Shown: positions 1 to 10,550, counted from the first letter of the stretch. The stretch is DNA of 64,000 bases from JACDAE01 sp963717195 (GCA_963717195.1 CAVQVR010000001.1:434001-498000); one strand, 5' to 3'. Program-made: numbers and translations. The notes: generated from the sequence alone by a model not told the origin.

Positions 1-116
1 ATTGACCTCTTCTGAGGAGATACAGAGCAAGCAAACATCTCACCTTTGTCTGCCCGCTCTGTGACACCATTACAAATTCGAACTCATCAAGCGTTCTCTC
101 GCTTCAATGAACAACA

Positions 117-1481
117 TCATTTTTCCTCGGTCTTTGCTCGTCGCGGTGGAATATAAGGATACAATGCCAACAATGCCTCCCCCTTCTTCTCATACGTATC
201 AGGATCATTGGGTTCCAGATGGAGTGCTTCATCATAGGCTTGCACCGCTTCCTCATAGCGACCGAGTTCTGCTAGACTTATGCCTTTATTTGCATAAACT
301 TGTGCATCCTTAGGACTCAGAAGTAATGCGTGATCGTAGGCTACAAGCGCTTCTTCGTATCGATCCAGATTGGCGAAGGCAACCCCTTGGTTATTCCAAA
401 TATCAGGATCATTGGGATCGAGGTGTAATGCGTGATTGTAGGCGATAAGTGCTTCCTCGTACCTTTTCAGACTAGCTAACACAACTCCCTTATTATAGTA
501 GATGTTGGCATCATTGGATTCCAGACTCAATGCCTGATTATATGCCTCTAATGCCTCCTCATGTCTTCCAAGATCATCCAATACTCCTCCCTTGTTGTAG
601 TAAATGTTGGCATCATTAGATTCCAGACTCAATGCCTGATTATATGCCTCTAATGCCTCCTCATATCTCTTCAACTGGGTTAACACAACTCCTTTGTTAT
701 AATAGATATCTGTGCTATTGGTGTCCAGAAGAAGCGCCTGATTGTATGCCAGTAGCGCTTCTTCATATCTTTCTAGCCTCTCTAGCACAATTCCTTTGTT
801 ATAATAGGTGTTGCCATTATCAAATTTCAGGATCAACGCCTGATTATATGCTTCTAAAGCTTCCTCATATCTTCCAAGATCTTTCAGCACAACTCCTTGG
901 TTGTAATAAGCAATTACATAGCCTGGTTTCAGGATCAACGCCTGATTATATGCTTCTAAAGCTTCCTCATATCTTCCAAGGTCACCTAGTGTAACCCCCT
1001 TATTATTCCAGGTAAGAGCAGCATCAGGTTGCAATCGCAACGCCTCGTCGTAGGTCTTCAGTGCATCCTCATATCTTTCTAGGGCTGCCAAACTATCTCC
1101 TTTACTATTCCAGATTGAGGAATCATCGGGCTCCAATCTCAATGCTGCGTCATAAGCCTCCAGCGCTTCCTTATATCTTCCAAGATCTTCCAATGCAAGA
1201 CCTTTATCATAATAATCAAGGGCCCGAGCAGGATCATGACGTAACGCTTCCTCAAAAGCTACCAGTGCCTCTTCATAGCGCTCAAGCTTGCCTAGAGACA
1301 ACCCTTTTGCATGATGGACCTGGGCATCCTGGGGATCGATCTGAAGTGCCCGTTCATACATGTATAGTGCCTCCTCGAAACGTTCTTGCTCCACCAAGTC
1401 TTCACCTTGTTTGAGCCACTCCTGTTTTCTCAATTGAATTTCCTCTTCATTTTCACGTTCTGATTTGGGAAGCTCCATCAT
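117..1481 (-). CDS. Tetratricopeptide-repeat (TPR) protein
   Basis: This 454-residue protein is almost entirely TPR. Twelve complete 34-residue units and a thirteenth partial one can be laid end to end, each with the pattern YYNKG-x-x-L-x-x-L-x-R-Y-EEAL-x-AYNQAL-x-L-x-P. TPR arrays are protein-binding superhelices; the partner cannot be told from sequence. There is no signal peptide, membrane segment or catalytic domain, so a cytoplasmic scaffold is likely. The start is the first of two ATG codons at 1481, because AAAGGAGG lies nine bases upstream; the in-frame TTG codons at 1487 and 1484 sit too close to it. Units 5-6 and 8-9 are nearly identical in DNA, a sign of recent internal duplication. 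It lies about 160 bp downstream of the RHS gene on the same strand and could be co-transcribed with it, but no functional link is evident. Confidence 0.9.
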   Translation of the reverse strand: MMELPKSERENEEEIQLRKQEWLKQGEDLVEQERFEEALYMYERALQIDPQDAQVHHAKGLSLGKLERYEEALVAFEEALRHDPARALDYYDKGLALEDLGRYKEALEAYDAALRLEPDDSSIWNSKGDSLAALERYEDALKTYDEALRLQPDAALTWNNKGVTLGDLGRYEEALEAYNQALILKPGYVIAYYNQGVVLKDLGRYEEALEAYNQALILKFDNGNTYYNKGIVLERLERYEEALLAYNQALLLDTNSTDIYYNKGVVLTQLKRYEEALEAYNQALSLESNDANIYYNKGGVLDDLGRHEEALEAYNQALSLESNDANIYYNKGVVLASLKRYEEALIAYNHALHLDPNDPDIWNNQGVAFANLDRYEEALVAYDHALLLSPKDAQVYANKGISLAELGRYEEAVQAYDEALHLEPNDPDTYEKKGEALLALYPYIPPRRAKTEEK

Positions 1482-1640
1482 CAACAACTTCCTCCTTTCA
1501 CAAAATATTCTCTATCATACAGCATTATTAGATGCAATGCTCCTGCTTCTGAAGCTTTAATCTGTAGAAAGGCATAGTATTTACCCCTCTACAGAAGGCT
1601 TCAATCTCTCATAACCAAAGTTAAATTGAGAGTCAGGAAC

Positions 1641-4600
1641 CTATGGAAAAAAAGGTATAGGGTCACTTTCTAAGAAGTTTGTAGCTGCATCCCAAGCATC
1701 GGATGCCCAACTCCCGACTTGATCCCAGCTATCGGATGCCCAACTTGTGATCTGATCCCAGGCATTGGTCGCCCAACTTACCGCTTGAACCCACCAGGAG
1801 GGATCGGGAGCCGGTGCAATTATAGGCGGTGTATATGGCTGCGAAATGGTTGGTGGTATATACACCGGTACCGGCGTAAGATCAATGGTGACAGGCGGGT
1901 GTGTATATGATGGTACACTATCAGGGTTTTGATATTTATTATATCTACCATTACTATCTCTTATCGCACTTCCACGATTCTGTGGCTTTGCTTTCTGATT
2001 TGTTAGTTTTGGATTATCACCTTTTCTACCCTTACCTTTACCTCCCTTACCATCCTTACCATCTCCTTTCCCAGGTGCCTTCTCTGGAGCTTTCTGACTT
2101 GGATCAGAATATTCATCCGTTCCTTGTTGATCCATCTGCAATTGTTGCACCCCAGGTGCATTCACGCTTGTGCCATGTGTAGGTAACAGGTAACTTCCAC
2201 CAGCCGTAGGCAAACTGAGCAAGAACCATAATGCAAGGCCAGGTGCATTCGCTACAAGGTTTTGCCAGAACTGCTCCCATGCATCAGGATCAACTTCGGG
2301 GAAGGGTATATGTCCTGTAGGATCGCTATAGGTCTCTGGATTCCCATAGGCATACCCGTACGGATTGAGTCCCTGATCATTCCCTTGCATACTATCTGTT
2401 GACGTAAACGCCCCAGAAACCGAGTCGTAATACCTCGCCCCATAGTAGAGCAATCCCGTCTGTACATCCAGCCGTTGCCCCGTGAAATTGTGGGCAGTGG
2501 GTATCGTCCCATCACTATAACGGGTCTGACCATATGGTGCAAACAGGTGGGCCGCCTGAAAGGTTCCATCGCCCTTCAATGCCAGGACCGTACTGCCCAG
2601 CAGATCGGAGATGAGATAGTACCAGGCCGTCCCAGTCGCCTCCGCTACGCGTTGTCCACCTGCACTATAGTACTTCGTCGTACTTGTGGTTCCATTACTG
2701 ATCACTGTATCGGTATAGTCATCAAACGTAATGGTATCCGTGACGGCTGTGCTGCCAGCGCTCGTTGTGCTGCTACGCGTGAGCACCCGGTTCCCCTCGT
2801 TATCATAGAGATACTGCTCGCTACCTGTTGCTCCTCCAGGTGCCATCCAACTCGCCAGACGACCTTCATTGTCGTACGTCATCGTCGCACCTGTCTGCGT
2901 CCCACTGGCACAACTCTGACTCCCGGTCGTATCCACATTGCGACAGGTCATGTTGCCCATCACATCGTAACTGGCATACTGGTTGGGAACACTGCTCAAC
3001 CCGGTAGCAGCATGCGTATGCGATGCATCCCCATACGTAATGGTTCCGGCTGGTCCCTGCGTGATACGATTGAGTGCATCGTAGCTGTAGGACTGCGAAT
3101 ATGCCGGTGTGGTACTCCCACCTGGAGTCGACCCACAATGATCTCCTCCTACTGGCGTTCCACTGTTGCCTGCCCATACCAACCGATTGAGCGCGTCGTA
3201 GCAGAACGATTGGTTGTCTGTCAGGCTTCCTCCACTACTCGTGGGCACCGTTGTGGAAAGCTGAAGGACATTGCCGATATTATCATAGGTCTGGGTCTGA
3301 CTCAACAGCGTTGTCCCACCCACACTGACACTCTCCGATGTTGGACGCTGAGTCGTATCATAGCCCAGATTGATAGTGATTGGCGTTGTTGCCGCTCCCT
3401 GATACACAACACCACCCAAGGTCATTCCTGCTATCTCACCAGCATTGGTATATTGGACAGCGCTAACGATTTGTCCGTTGCCATTGCTCATTCCACGGAA
3501 ATAGTCATTGCTGTCGTAATTAGAGGCAACGATCTCTCCATCAGGATAGGTCAGAGTAGTAAGATCACCCGTGTCGTTATAGCCTGACAAAACGTTCTGC
3601 GTCGTTGTCTGATTGTCAGCCGTCACCGAAAGAGCACTGGCGGTGTTCTGGCCGCGTGCATCATAGCCATTACAACGCCATCCGCTCCCTGCTGCACTGC
3701 TAAACGTCTCGGCTACCGTCTCACCTACTGGCGCTGAAGTTCCATTGGGAGCCATACAACCAGAGGGAAACGTCACACCACTATTACTACTATTGTCATA
3801 ACTATCATAGAAGTAGGTGGCATAGGCACTGCTCTGACAGGGGTTAACCTGGGCCGAGGCAGTACCACTACAGAGCGGACGATCCAGTGCATCATAACTG
3901 GTATAGGTCGTCACGTCCCGTGGATCCGTCTGGCTCAGTTGGTTCCCATCGGCATCATAGGTTATCTTCCAGGCCACATCCGAACTACTACTACACGAAG
4001 CCGGCAGCGGTGTATTGCTACATGCTCCCGAATCCGAGTCATTGAAGCCTGTCACCTGTTGTAACCCATCGTAGGTCGAACGGCGACTCGCCAATGCCCT
4101 CGAACTGGCATCAAACGTCACCGTCGAGGTCACATTGCCTGCCACATCCCGATTGTACTGTACGGTCCGCACCACCGTATACGGACTCGCCGTCCCCGTG
4201 AACACCTGTTCATAACGATCCCGCCCCAACGCATCCGTGTACGTCACCGATTGATGGTTGTAGGCATCTTTGGTGATTGTCTGCTCAAAAGCGGTACTCG
4301 TGTCCACGTTGAAACTGGGAATGCCCTGCGCCACCGTATAGCTGGTCATCGACTCTGATACAATAACCGATCCAGTTCCATAAATGACCACGCTTGATGG
4401 ACGCCCCTGACTATCATAGGTCGTCACACTTCGCGCCTGCGTCAGATCCGGGTTCGCATACCCCGTCGTGGCCGTCGCCGCTATCGCATACGGCAAACTC
4501 GTCGTGGTCGCACGCCCCATAGTGTCATAGAGCGTATAGCTCACCAACAACGAGCCAGTCGCTGGCAGCTTGGAGAACTCATTGGGTCCCGGCGCTTGCG

Positions 4601-7600
4601 TCTCCACCACCCGTCCCATCCCATCGTACCAGGCACGCGAGGTCGTCGTCGTGTTGCTTCCGCTAGTGACTCGCGTCGTGGTGTCCAGTTCCAGGCACGG
4701 ACTCGTCGTGCCCACGCGACACGTATTGATATAGGTGTAGCTCACCGTGGGCTGACTCTGCGTATCCCCTGGCTTGATCTCCGAGGTCAAGCGCCCCAAC
4801 GCATCATAGGTAAACGTCGTCGTCTGCCCATTGGCATCGGTGGTCGACATCAACCATTGCCCATACCCACTACTGGCCTGCGAGAGATCATAGCGATAGC
4901 TCACCGCCTGGTTCTTCGCATTGAGCGCCCTGGTCAGGTGCGTATCAAAGCTATCGTAGCTCGCACACGCGCTATACTGCCCCGATCCACTCGTGCAGCC
5001 CTGATGCCCATCGGGATCGGTGGCCGTGATCGGATTGCCCGAACTGTCGTAGCTGTGCTGCGTCGCGGAGGCCGTGCCCCCACAATTCGTCGCATCCACA
5101 AACCCCGCCTGCAACGTCACCGAGGGCACCACCGGCGCATGCGGTGGCGAGGGATTGCCCCCATAGACATACACCTGGCACCCATCGATGGTTCCTGCGG
5201 CATCCCGATTTTGCACAAACGCCGGCAGATCCGTCAGATACACGTTCCCATTCACGTTATTGTCGGGAAAGTACGATGTGGTTTGCACAAACTGCTGCCC
5301 TCCCACATCATTGCCCGTCGTATCCACACTATTCACATTCCCATAATCATAGGCCGCCACCCCCTGATCATCCCCATCATAGGAGGTCGTCACTGTTTTG
5401 TGTACCACCCGCGCATCACTCTTATACCCACTGATGCCCGTCACCCCATCCACCTGATAGCTGTCCGTCTGCGTCACACGCGGATCGCACACCACTACCG
5501 GGTTGTTATGGTCCAGTTCACTGAACAGATACCCACTCCCCGGATCCACCGTCCCTCCCACTGCATTCTTGCTCCCCACCACTCCCAGCGGTGGACAGTT
5601 CATCGCATACGTGTTGCTCGTCACCTGCATCAGTTGCCCGGACGCACTATAATCCTCTTCCTGATTGAGCTTGCCCGCCGCTCCCGGATCCTCATTCCAA
5701 TACGGGGCCGGGTGACAGGCATATTTGGTATAACAGTGAATGCTGCTATTGGCCTCGCCCCAGCCCGGCGTCGAGGCAAAGTAATCCAGCTGGTACGTCT
5801 TATCGGGATTGGTCACCTGCGCTTTGGTAAAGCTGGTGAATTGCCCATTGTAGTAATCGGTGTAGTCATTATCGTTCTGATTGCCCCAGGTGTAACCATG
5901 CTGGCAATCACTGCACTGCTGTGCCGAGATGGCTGCGACCGTGTACTGATACCCCCACGTCGAGCTGACCCCGTTGGTCAGCTCGGTGCGCCCCACCAGC
6001 ACGATGCGGCTCCAGTTCTCGTCATCGGCGGACCCACACAGGCTCGTCGGGGTCTGGGCTCCTGGGGCATCACAGGTGAACGGATCGCTGCCCACCGCGC
6101 CATGCGTGTTGTTGTGCGCCTCCTTCCAACTGAAAGTCGCGTGCCAGCCCATGCCATTGTCCAGGCTGCTGAGATAGGAACTGTTGTAGCTCTGTTCCCA
6201 GAGCACACATTGCGTGCTATTGAAACGTGGGATCGCCGAAGGACAGGGACTCTTTGTATTAGAGCCGAAGAGCTTGTCGATATAGTGTTGCTGCACACTC
6301 GTGTTATTGATATAGCTCATCGTCGTCACGGGAGCACTGAGCCCATTGACATCGGTGCCCAGTTGCTGGATCTTCGTCAGGTTCAAGTAGCCCGCGATAC
6401 TCTCGGAGCTCCCACTGAGCTGATCCACCCGCGTCTGCGGCCCTCCCTGATCATAGGAGAAGATATACTGCCGCAGCGTATGGCCATTGACCAGCACCTG
6501 CACATCGTTGAGCACATAGGTGTTGATGGCTTTGGCGATGCCCAATCCCTGCGAACTGGTGAGGTCCACTGGATCATCACAGCGATACGCTGTCGAGGTC
6601 CAGTTCTGACATCCTGTCGTGTTGGTCAGGTGCGCTGGCTTCATCGAGGCATCAAAGACCAGGCGCACCTGCGGATGCCAGGACGCACACTGCGCACTCG
6701 CATTGGTAAAGGTCGTGTTGTGGCAGGAGGGATCATCATATTCAATCGAGGAGATCACCGCATCGCGCACATTCCCGCCTGGATAGTTGCGCTGATAGTT
6801 GATGCGGATCTGGTTGCCATAGCGGTCCACGATTAGATCGAGATCCCACCGATACGTGTTGAAATTGCCCAGAGCATCCACGGCCCCTTGCCGGGCGGGG
6901 TCCACACACCCAAACTCTTCCATCGTGCCATCGGGCAACCACACGTGCCAGCACGGCCCCCCCTTAAAGTCGACCTCCTGCACGACGGCATGGCTCTCGG
7001 GAGCGGTATGCCAGACGGCGGGCAGGGCACTCATGGCCGGAACCGGGGTGGGATTCTGCGTGCTCGCCTTCTGATCAGGCGGGATCAACTGCCCACTGAG
7101 CCCATTGGAGTCGTTGATGTTCCACACACTTTCCCACGTTGGCGCGTTTAATCCCTCCGTCACGTTCTGCTCGCTCCAACTGATCGAGCCCAGGCTCAGG
7201 CTCCAGCCCTCTCCCACCCAGGGTGCGGCGGCCTGCACATTATGCGTCTCATTGACCGAACCGCTGGAATAGGCCAGATTCACTGGTGGGGTCAGGCCAC
7301 CGGGACCCGGAGGAATGCTCAAGGGATAGCTGTAATCCACCGACCCGGAACTCAGCCCAACATCCACATCGTGCGCTTTGCCCCAACTGGCGGTGGGATC
7401 CTCGGTATTGAAGGTCACCGTACTGCTGGCCGCCGCCGGGACGAGGCTTTGAGGGGTGGTCGATGTCGCCTGGACTCCCTGCGCTGCCGGGTTCAGATCC
7501 GTGCTCACGCTCCAGACGGCCTTCGTCGGCGCATCTTTGCGTGCCAGCAACACCTGCGATGCGGATGAAGAGGGCAACGCCAACGCTCTGGTCCCCGCAG

Positions 7601-8258
7601 CGGCAGTCTGCGTTGCAGTGGTCGGTTGCCAGATGGCCGTCACCTCCTGGTCCTGCCAGAACCAGCCCTGTAAGGCCGTGGGGGCATGGTAGCGCAACGT
7701 GAAGGGATGCGCCAGTACCAGCGTCGTGAGCGGCTTGCCTGCCGCATTGGCGAGTTGGAGCTGATAGGTTCCCAAAAAGACACGTCCACTGGCGTCCCCA
7801 CCCGAACCAGGATCGGTCTGGTTCACGGTGAGACGAATGGCTCCCCCTGCAGCCTGGATCTGAGCGGCACTGACGCTGCCAGCGGCACTATCCAGTTCAA
7901 AGGTGCCATTGCCACTCATAACCTGTTGCGCGGAGGTCGTGAGCACCACGCTGCGAGGTGGAACCACATTGAGCGTGGGACGCGGAATGGGACCTGTGGT
8001 GATGGTCTGGCTCCCATTTCCTGGCGTCGCCAGCACATGCGGCACCGCCGGGGCAGGAGACTGCAGCGCGGAAGGGGCCTTGAGAACCGGATTCGGGTTG
8101 GACACCGTTGCCGCATGTGCTGGCGTGGCCGTCCATCCGGCAAAAATATCCGTCCAGAGTAATAAGACACACAAAAAGACGAGCAGAAACGCTCGAAACC
8201 CCCATCGCTGACCCGGTTGGACCGGGCGGGACGGAGAAAGATCAGAAGTCGTTTTCAA
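1641..8258 (-). CDS. Large secreted RHS-repeat protein
   Basis: A 2205-residue RHS/YD-repeat protein. Visible in order: an N-terminal hydrophobic export segment (about residues 20-50, ending near an AHAA motif), a low-complexity linker, an SpvB-like region (around SGSVDYSYPLSIPPGPGG), a long run of YD repeats (YDxxGxx), then the RHS-associated core with DLLGST, FTGQR, LLYYGARYYD and NPxxYSDPTGH, and a 222-residue C-terminal tail. RHS proteins form a beta-shell that encloses a variable C-terminal tip, often a toxin. The tail here has a hydrophobic stretch, a Lys/Gly-rich linker, a Pro-rich segment and three 11-residue Trp repeats; I recognise no toxin domain and see no adjacent immunity gene. 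Start: TTG at 8258 with AGGAG eight bases upstream. An upstream in-frame ATG at 8351 would put 31 charged residues before the export signal and has no ribosome site. The tail DNA looks more AT-rich than the body, typical of exchanged tips. Confidence 0.92.
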   Translation of the reverse strand: MKTTSDLSPSRPVQPGQRWGFRAFLLVFLCVLLLWTDIFAGWTATPAHAATVSNPNPVLKAPSALQSPAPAVPHVLATPGNGSQTITTGPIPRPTLNVVPPRSVVLTTSAQQVMSGNGTFELDSAAGSVSAAQIQAAGGAIRLTVNQTDPGSGGDASGRVFLGTYQLQLANAAGKPLTTLVLAHPFTLRYHAPTALQGWFWQDQEVTAIWQPTTATQTAAAGTRALALPSSSASQVLLARKDAPTKAVWSVSTDLNPAAQGVQATSTTPQSLVPAAASSTVTFNTEDPTASWGKAHDVDVGLSSGSVDYSYPLSIPPGPGGLTPPVNLAYSSGSVNETHNVQAAAPWVGEGWSLSLGSISWSEQNVTEGLNAPTWESVWNINDSNGLSGQLIPPDQKASTQNPTPVPAMSALPAVWHTAPESHAVVQEVDFKGGPCWHVWLPDGTMEEFGCVDPARQGAVDALGNFNTYRWDLDLIVDRYGNQIRINYQRNYPGGNVRDAVISSIEYDDPSCHNTTFTNASAQCASWHPQVRLVFDASMKPAHLTNTTGCQNWTSTAYRCDDPVDLTSSQGLGIAKAINTYVLNDVQVLVNGHTLRQYIFSYDQGGPQTRVDQLSGSSESIAGYLNLTKIQQLGTDVNGLSAPVTTMSYINNTSVQQHYIDKLFGSNTKSPCPSAIPRFNSTQCVLWEQSYNSSYLSSLDNGMGWHATFSWKEAHNNTHGAVGSDPFTCDAPGAQTPTSLCGSADDENWSRIVLVGRTELTNGVSSTWGYQYTVAAISAQQCSDCQHGYTWGNQNDNDYTDYYNGQFTSFTKAQVTNPDKTYQLDYFASTPGWGEANSSIHCYTKYACHPAPYWNEDPGAAGKLNQEEDYSASGQLMQVTSNTYAMNCPPLGVVGSKNAVGGTVDPGSGYLFSELDHNNPVVVCDPRVTQTDSYQVDGVTGISGYKSDARVVHKTVTTSYDGDDQGVAAYDYGNVNSVDTTGNDVGGQQFVQTTSYFPDNNVNGNVYLTDLPAFVQNRDAAGTIDGCQVYVYGGNPSPPHAPVVPSVTLQAGFVDATNCGGTASATQHSYDSSGNPITATDPDGHQGCTSGSGQYSACASYDSFDTHLTRALNAKNQAVSYRYDLSQASSGYGQWLMSTTDANGQTTTFTYDALGRLTSEIKPGDTQSQPTVSYTYINTCRVGTTSPCLELDTTTRVTSGSNTTTTSRAWYDGMGRVVETQAPGPNEFSKLPATGSLLVSYTLYDTMGRATTTSLPYAIAATATTGYANPDLTQARSVTTYDSQGRPSSVVIYGTGSVIVSESMTSYTVAQGIPSFNVDTSTAFEQTITKDAYNHQSVTYTDALGRDRYEQVFTGTASPYTVVRTVQYNRDVAGNVTSTVTFDASSRALASRRSTYDGLQQVTGFNDSDSGACSNTPLPASCSSSSDVAWKITYDADGNQLSQTDPRDVTTYTSYDALDRPLCSGTASAQVNPCQSSAYATYFYDSYDNSSNSGVTFPSGCMAPNGTSAPVGETVAETFSSAAGSGWRCNGYDARGQNTASALSVTADNQTTTQNVLSGYNDTGDLTTLTYPDGEIVASNYDSNDYFRGMSNGNGQIVSAVQYTNAGEIAGMTLGGVVYQGAATTPITINLGYDTTQRPTSESVSVGGTTLLSQTQTYDNIGNVLQLSTTVPTSSGGSLTDNQSFCYDALNRLVWAGNSGTPVGGDHCGSTPGGSTTPAYSQSYSYDALNRITQGPAGTITYGDASHTHAATGLSSVPNQYASYDVMGNMTCRNVDTTGSQSCASGTQTGATMTYDNEGRLASWMAPGGATGSEQYLYDNEGNRVLTRSSTTSAGSTAVTDTITFDDYTDTVISNGTTSTTKYYSAGGQRVAEATGTAWYYLISDLLGSTVLALKGDGTFQAAHLFAPYGQTRYSDGTIPTAHNFTGQRLDVQTGLLYYGARYYDSVSGAFTSTDSMQGNDQGLNPYGYAYGNPETYSDPTGHIPFPEVDPDAWEQFWQNLVANAPGLALWFLLSLPTAGGSYLLPTHGTSVNAPGVQQLQMDQQGTDEYSDPSQKAPEKAPGKGDGKDGKGGKGKGRKGDNPKLTNQKAKPQNRGSAIRDSNGRYNKYQNPDSVPSYTHPPVTIDLTPVPVYIPPTISQPYTPPIIAPAPDPSWWVQAVSWATNAWDQITSWASDSWDQVGSWASDAWDAATNFLESDPIPFFP

Positions 8259-8975
8259 CAGAAAAGCTCCTATTTTATACAAAAGAATTTCAGGACATCT
8301 CAACCGGCACGAAGATACGCGTACCGAAAAGAAACGCCTGCTGGGTTCCATCCAAAAAGTGCATAGGAGCGGAGGAGAAACGAGGAAAGAAGTGGATCGC
8401 GATCACATCTCTATCTGTAACACAAGCATACCTGAAATGGATGGGTTCGTCAAGAGGCAAATTCGTAGTTATTCAGGATCTCCATGCTTCAGAAAGACAA
8501 AGCACCTCATTTGGGAAACAAGATGGTTTCTCCTGCTCGTGAGCATCTATTGCGTCGTAGGTGAGCTCTTATCAGCGTCTTCTGCTCTCTTTACAGAAAA
8601 GATGCAACGCGTGTAGTGACATCGTTGATCCATCCGTGAAGCTCACCAGGCCGGGCGAACAGCTCTGTCAATCTCGTGTTTCCATTGAGAGTCGAGGCAC
8701 CACGCGCTCATCACACGCGCTGTTCCTAAAAAAGTTGTACGATCTCTGCTTGTTGATGTCATTGCGACTGGTACAATCTAGAATACCATTTTCTTCCCAT
8801 ACAGCAGGAGTAGCCTTTTTCTCCTATACATCCCATCACGGTTTCACCTATCATCCAGCCATATAAAGAAATCCATCGACATGATCGGTGAATTTCTTCT
8901 GTTTCATCGTGTTTGAACCGGTGTCAACACGTCTATTCCTGTTTCTTTTTGTTTCATGTCTTACGCTAATGAACA
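8259..8975. other. Gene-poor intergenic region
   Basis: About 0.7 kb upstream of the RHS gene. Open frames exist on the + strand, but none has a good ribosome site together with recognisable protein sequence. I see no RNA gene or clear repeat. Confidence 0.4.
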
Positions 8976-9004
8976 TTGACAAAGTGGTATGCTTCATGTA
9001 TCCT
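8976..9004 (+). promoter_or_regulatory. Sigma-70-type promoter
   Basis: TTGACA at 8976-8981, a 17-base spacer, then TATCCT at 8999-9004. The same -35/-10 hexamers and spacing occur upstream of the argC T-box leader. Predicted start of transcription is near 9011. No gene follows closely; an intrinsic terminator lies about 200 bases downstream. Confidence 0.5.
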
Positions 9005-9010
9005 GCTTCT

Positions 9011-9226
9011 TGCATATGAATATCGGCATGCATCTATTTCACTGGGCAGCTCATTGCCTCATGTGTGGTTTCTATGCACCGATTGGAGAGGATATTGAAT
9101 TAAAAAGTGGATCGCAATCACTTTCTCTCTCCTTGACCCATATGCCCTATTCTGACGTGACGAGAGGAGAAATACACCGTCCCACGCTGGATCGTTCCTG
9201 ACCTATCGGCAGGAGATCCTTTTTTC
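9011..9226 (+). ncRNA. Candidate small RNA or attenuated leader
   Basis: A segment of about 215 bases bounded by a near-consensus promoter (8976-9004) and a hairpin followed by six T (9189-9225), with no convincing ORF inside. It could be a free-standing small RNA, or the attenuated 5' leader of the decayed repeat-protein gene that begins at 9397. I match it to no known RNA family. The claim rests only on the promoter/terminator pairing. Confidence 0.28.
9189..9226 (+). terminator. Intrinsic terminator
   Basis: GGATCGTTCCTG at 9189-9200 pairs with CAGGAGATCC at 9210-9219 (about ten pairs with a small bulge), followed by TTTTTT at 9220-9225. Confidence 0.6.
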
Positions 9227-9307
9227 TGGAGTTTCATCTTGCCTTCCAGCACTGGTCGATACTTTTTTTCGCCAGCCAGGAGGGGGGTATCAGGGGTCAA
9301 TTACGCC

Positions 9308-9333
9308 CCCAGAACACGTCACGTGTTCCTGGG
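9308..9333. repeat. Short inverted repeat
   Basis: CCCAG-AACACG at 9308-9318 faces CGTGTTCCTGGG ending at 9333, with one bulged base and a tiny loop. No T-run follows. It lies 63 bases before the start of the repeat-protein pseudogene, so it may be an operator or a 5'-UTR hairpin. Confidence 0.4.
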
Positions 9334-9396
9334 AGTTCTTTGCTATGCAATCTATGTCTTACACATTTTTTCTAATGCGAGGAGAAATATATCTTT

Positions 9397-9828
9397 ATGA
9401 ACGTTTTCTCAACCCGTTCCCCCAGAAATGGCATTCCACCAGCGAGGTCCCAGCGCTTCTTGAGGCATTTTTCTCTCATGATTGCAGGTCTCCTGCTTCT
9501 CATGCTACTGCAAACCCTGGTTTCGCCATCACCCACGCTGGCAGCAACTCATCTAACTCCCACAAACCCATCAACGCACCCACAGCCACTCAGTCAACAG
9601 GCGCTCCGTCAGGCACTCAAGCGCCAGATCCGCGTCACGCATAGCGGTCATGTTCGTCCTACGAGGACCATAACCCATACGTCCAACACCAACATAAATT
9701 ACCTGACTACAACAATGTTGGCATCAGTGACGACAGTAACCGCACCCCTGGCAATTTTGATGGAGCAGGTAATAGCTACTCCGCGCAGGCACTCCAGGAT
9801 CTTGGCATCGCTCCGGGCCTCAATGTGA
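9397..9828 (+). pseudogene. N-terminal fragment with signal peptide
   Basis: The original start is ATG at 9397, with GAGGAG upstream. The first ~105 residues are genuine: signal peptide, then a Thr/Pro/Gln-rich linker. From about 9705 the real frame moves to the one that encodes NNVGISDDSN..., and the remaining residues of this ORF are out of frame. Confidence 0.6.
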
Positions 9829-10550
9829 CAACTAATAACATTACCTACACCTGGCCCAATGCCCCTGACGGAACTGCCGATAACTATCAGGCAAATGGGC
9901 AGGTGCTCCCGGTCCCTGCGATCTCTGATGCGGCATTTGTCGGCTTCCTGGGTGCCTCAACCAACGGCAATACGACCGGAACGGCTACCCTCACCTACAC
10001 CGATGGAACCACGAGCACCTTCACCCTCAGCTTGACCGATTGGACCTTGCTGCAGGGAGCACAAAGTCAGCCTTCTTACGGCAATACGATTGTTGCGGCT
10101 GCCATGCCCGTCATCAATACCAATATCAATCAACAAACCGCCAACGCCTATCTCTTCAGCACGCAGCAGGCCATTCCCAACGGGAAAACGCTGCAAAGCG
10201 TCACCTTACCCACCTCCACCGCTGGTGGTCAGATCCACATCTTCGCCGTTGGTCTGAGCGGTCCGGCCTACAACAACACGGGACGAGCGACGATAGTAGC
10301 ACCACAACCGCCAATTTCGATGACCAGGGCAACAGTTACTCGGCTCAAGCGCTCAACGAGTGGGGATCTCCTCCGGCGAACAAATTGCGGTGATGATATG
10401 GCCTATACCTGGCCGACTGCTGGCTCCGGTAACGCCAACAATTATCTGGCCAATGGGCAGATCCTGCCTGTGACTCCCGTTGCCAACGCCACCACGCTTG
10501 GCTTCCTGGGATCAGCGGTCAATGGACCACATCCGGCACTGCAACCCTGA
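9825..10550 (+). pseudogene. Repeat 1-2 fragment of the seven-repeat protein
   Basis: This carries most of repeat 1 (ITYTWP through GGQIHIFAVG). It leaves frame near 10280, where the SDDSS...NFDDQGNSYSAQAL segment is read in another frame, and returns near 10395 for MAYTWP through FLGSAVNG. A GTG at 9825 is only the first start codon in this frame; the homologous sequence continues upstream of it. Confidence 0.55.

Noticed and set aside
1..116. Gene fragment at the left edge
   Set aside because: The 116 bases contain no supported coding sequence or signal.
2475..3587. 370-codon + strand frame opposite the RHS gene
   Set aside because: Same reason: a low-information translation of the antisense strand of YD repeats.
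4596..6836. 746-codon open frame on the + strand opposite the RHS gene
   Set aside because: It is the mirror of a GC-rich, repetitive coding sequence, is full of Arg/His/Ile runs, and has no ribosome site or recognisable domain.
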